Positions 11,215 to 13,682 of a stretch of DNA of 13,682 nt are shown here, in pieces. This DNA comes from an uncultured Actinomycetes bacterium (GTDB taxonomy: Bacteria; Actinomycetota; Acidimicrobiia; Acidimicrobiales; Ilumatobacteraceae), in NCBI GenBank assembly GCA_903858075.1, contig CAIOHI010000214.1:1-13682 (forward strand). Reading direction: 5' to 3'. Under the pieces are notes generated by a model. The model saw nothing but the letters and a program-made list of their open reading frames with translations. It searched no databases and had not been told where the DNA came from. Every line of letters begins with the position of its first letter. Position 1 is the stretch's first letter. The position numbers and the translations under genes were made by a program.

Positions 11215-13682
11215 ATGTGGAAAAAGCGAGTGAGTTCGTTGCCCCTAGCAGGGCTTTTGGCAGTGTTGGTGTTCAGTCTTATTCCAGTGGCCACCAGCCA
11301 GCCTGAACGGGCGCAGGCAGCGGGAGGAACGTTCTACGTTGCTGCTTCAGGTTCGGTGGGAGATGGCACCAGTTGTGCTTCACCAGATTTTGTTGGTTCT
11401 ACGGGCGTTGTCATTCAGTCTGCGCTCAATGCCGCGTCAACAGGTAACACCGTTCACATTTGCCAAGGTACGTATTCAATTAGCACTCGTCTCGAAGTAA
11501 CAAAGTCACTCACCATTGAAGGCGATGGCGCAAGTTTGTCAACACTTGATGGGTTAGGTACCACCCAGATCATGATTATTCAAGACAATAACTTGACACC
11601 CAATGCCGGTTCGGAAATTACTGTCAACGTGAATAGTCTCGGCTTTATTAATGGTTATGTCACCACAATTCCTGGAGTAAGCGGCGATTGTACAGATGGC
11701 AGCAAATGTGGAGGTGCGATTTACATTGAAAGCGAGTCGCGTGTAAATATCAACGATTCTTATTTTAAAAATAATTATGCGTCTTTTCTTGGCGGAGCTG
11801 TTGCGCGACTCATTGGTGATTACCAAACTGTGCCTGCAACAATAAATAATTCAACATTTGAATCAAATACTGCGGTGTATGACGGTGGTGCAGTTGCCAC
11901 ATTGTTTGGATTTGGGTTAACGATTAACAGCTCAACGTTCTATAAAAATAAAATCACCAGCCGTAGTGCTGCTGCAGTAATTGCAAACTTTGCAAGTGCG
12001 ACAATCAATAACTCAACTTTCGTAGACAACACCGGACCTACTGGAACTACTGTTCTCTACGGAAGCATCACTGTCAATAAAAGCATCATTGCGCAAAGCA
12101 GTAGCAGCATGATCAAAGCTTGCCAAAGTAGCGTTGCATTGTCAGGAAGCAAGGGGAACCTCGTAACAGACAATTCTTGTTCTGGTGTTACCAGTAACTA
12201 CCCAGCAACACCAGCTACAGATTCTGCAATCGTTAGTTATGCAGATCTGAAGCTCGGTGATTTGTCGTACCGAGGGTACGCAAACAAAACAATTCCACTG
12301 TTGAGTGGCAGCGTCGCTCTCGATTTCTGGTCGGGTTGCTCGGGAAATGACCAACATGGCTTCAGTCGTCCGCAAGGTACTTCGTGTGACTTGGGTGCAT
12401 ACGAACGGCCAAGCAATCAGACAATTAACAGTATTTCTGGGTGGACTTACGCATCGTCGTCACTCGATCGCGCGAATGGCGCAACTGCTTCTGTATTAAC
12501 CCCAGCAACTGATACAGCCTCGCTGGGTATCACCTACGCGTCGCTCACCACATCGGTGTGCACCATCGATGCCTCAACAGGGACCATCACCTTGGTGACC
12601 GCGGGAAGCTGCAATCTCACAGCAACTACTACTGGATCGTTGTTGAACGACCAAGACCAACTGACAAAGTCACTTACTATTGGCGGTGTTTTCCCGCCAG
12701 TGAACTCGTCGGTACCGGTGGTGGCTGGCACAAACCGTGCTGGTATCTCGCTGACTTCAACAAACGGCTCATGGACTAATTCACCTACTTCGTACAGCTA
12801 TCAGTGGAAGAGTTCTGCAACAAGTGGGGGAATATATTCAGATATTTTAGGTGCTACAGCGTCTACTTATGAATTGGGTGCATCTGATGTTGGCCGTTAC
12901 ATCCGGCTCTCAGTCGTTGCCAGCAATGGCTCGGGCGGAGGTGCAGCAGCGCTGTCTGTTTCAAGAGGACCAATCAGCGATTTTCTCACGGGTGTTGCTC
13001 CTGAACTATCAGACCCAACACCGACTAGTGATGGTTTCACAGTTGACATCACGAATTATTCAAATGTCGTTTCCTACGCCTTTGGAAACTTTTCTTCTAT
13101 CTTTTCTTTCGCCGCAACGACGTCAAGTGGCTCTGTCAGCTTGACAAACGGAGTTGTCACAGTGACAGGATTGCCAGCAAATGGAAGCGCAACGGTCACT
13201 GTTTCGGCCTCACGTGCCGGCTATACCACTCGAACTGCAACACGCACAGGTTCAACTGTTGTTACTGCAACCACGACCATCGCTCCGACTACCACTACGG
13301 CCGCACCCACGACAACCGTTGCTGCACCTGAAACTACAGTTACGGAAACCGTTCCTGCCCCAGCAGAACCGCAAGGTCAAAGGTCGGTAGCTACCATCGC
13401 TCCGAGCGCTGGACCAACAACCACAGTGTTGAGCCCAATGCAGAGCGAACCCGTTACATCAACAACCGAACCAGTGCGTATTAAGAACTCTGCAATTCCC
13501 GGCGCGCAAGGAATTGCCGAACCAGTTGCACCCGAGGCTCCTTCTGCTGCTCCCGGTGAAGCGGGAACAGTCATTGATGGAAAAGTTGTTGAAACTGAAA
13601 TCACTCGAGCCAATAATGCAGTGACCGTTACTGCAGGAGATATCTCGGCCACAGTTTCTGTGAAGAAAGCCAACGGAGAACA
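11215..13682 (+). CDS. Large secreted beta-helix / Ig-like surface protein (3' end cut by window)
   Basis: At least 822 residues, continuing past the right edge. A Sec signal peptide (WKKR, hydrophobic stretch, probable cleavage after AQA at residue 35) leads into a right-handed beta-helix of the choice-of-anchor-Q type (about 39-400). It opens TFYVAASGS and closes with RPQGTSCDLGAYE (Asp392-Glu397). Helix turns are visible as INDSYF (179), INNSTF (210), INSSTF (237) and INNSTF (264), the last three exactly 27 residues apart. Next come a Big-type Ig domain (about 405-489), an Ig-like domain with YQWK (529-532) and YIRLSVVASN (about 562), an Fn3-like domain (605-682) and a Thr/Pro/Ala-rich linker (about 683-780). 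A final domain begins with VIDGKVVETEITRANNAV. Likely an adhesin or cell-envelope protein; no lyase active site is evident. Confidence 0.85.
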   Translation, partial: MWKKRVSSLPLAGLLAVLVFSLIPVATSQPERAQAAGGTFYVAASGSVGDGTSCASPDFVGSTGVVIQSALNAASTGNTVHICQGTYSISTRLEVTKSLTIEGDGASLSTLDGLGTTQIMIIQDNNLTPNAGSEITVNVNSLGFINGYVTTIPGVSGDCTDGSKCGGAIYIESESRVNINDSYFKNNYASFLGGAVARLIGDYQTVPATINNSTFESNTAVYDGGAVATLFGFGLTINSSTFYKNKITSRSAAAVIANFASATINNSTFVDNTGPTGTTVLYGSITVNKSIIAQSSSSMIKACQSSVALSGSKGNLVTDNSCSGVTSNYPATPATDSAIVSYADLKLGDLSYRGYANKTIPLLSGSVALDFWSGCSGNDQHGFSRPQGTSCDLGAYERPSNQTINSISGWTYASSSLDRANGATASVLTPATDTASLGITYASLTTSVCTIDASTGTITLVTAGSCNLTATTTGSLLNDQDQLTKSLTIGGVFPPVNSSVPVVAGTNRAGISLTSTNGSWTNSPTSYSYQWKSSATSGGIYSDILGATASTYELGASDVGRYIRLSVVASNGSGGGAAALSVSRGPISDFLTGVAPELSDPTPTSDGFTVDITNYSNVVSYAFGNFSSIFSFAATTSSGSVSLTNGVVTVTGLPANGSATVTVSASRAGYTTRTATRTGSTVVTATTTIAPTTTTAAPTTTVAAPETTVTETVPAPAEPQGQRSVATIAPSAGPTTTVLSPMQSEPVTSTTEPVRIKNSAIPGAQGIAEPVAPEAPSAAPGEAGTVIDGKVVETEITRANNAVTVTAGDISATVSVKKANGE

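Noticed and set aside
11554..11826. A 90-residue minus-strand frame inside the surface-protein gene
   Set aside because: The plus-strand beta-helix repeats are clear and continuous here; the antisense frame has no family features.
13261..13480. Repetitive ACC/ACA-rich DNA that could be read as a tandem repeat array
   Set aside because: It is in frame and encodes the Thr/Pro/Ala-rich linker of the surface protein; no separate repeat unit is evident.

Overview
The window looks like part of a compact actinobacterial chromosome, most plausibly from the Acidimicrobiia (a planktonic, Ilumatobacter-like lineage). This is an inference. It rests on roughly balanced base composition, the gene families present (MarR/TetR regulators, an acyl-CoA ligase, an SDR, an actinobacterial-type CMD protein), a secreted beta-helix/Ig protein with a Thr/Pro/Ala-rich linker, very short intergenic gaps, and starts that almost never carry a Shine-Dalgarno sequence. 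There is no gene-free stretch longer than about 100 bases, and I see no tRNA, rRNA, CRISPR array, insertion sequence or phage gene.

Layout. Bases 1-1604 (minus strand) read mgsA (methylglyoxal synthase), a MarR regulator, a 45-residue single-span membrane protein, and the N-terminal half of tilS (tRNA-Ile lysidine synthetase), cut by the window edge. Bases 1643-3890 (minus) hold a carboxymuconolactone-decarboxylase-family protein, an alpha/beta hydrolase and an AIM24-family protein; the last two abut with no gap. At 3888-3915 an SDR oxidoreductase diverges on the plus strand from two overlapping -10 boxes, and it converges at 4650 on a D-aminoacylase-type amidohydrolase. Further minus-strand genes follow: a DapB-like NAD(P)-binding oxidoreductase, an aldose 1-epimerase overlapping the end of an acyl-CoA ligase, and two TetR regulators. 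From 11215 a large secreted surface protein runs on the plus strand off the right edge. A 15-bp-arm inverted repeat lies between it and the upstream TetR gene.

How it works together. The centre (hydrolase, SDR, amidohydrolase, oxidoreductase, acyl-CoA ligase, CMD protein, TetR regulators) resembles a scavenging and catabolic set that opens, oxidises and CoA-activates small organic acids or amides; no single pathway can be named. The right end looks like a TetR-controlled surface protein.

The strongest unlisted signal is promoter architecture. For nine genes a TANNNT box lies exactly six bases upstream of the start codon, and a tenth has a seven-base gap. This is the layout expected for leaderless mRNAs. 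The remaining genes are mostly ones sitting directly behind a same-strand neighbour. The pattern also fixes several start codons and reveals an overlapping bidirectional leaderless promoter.
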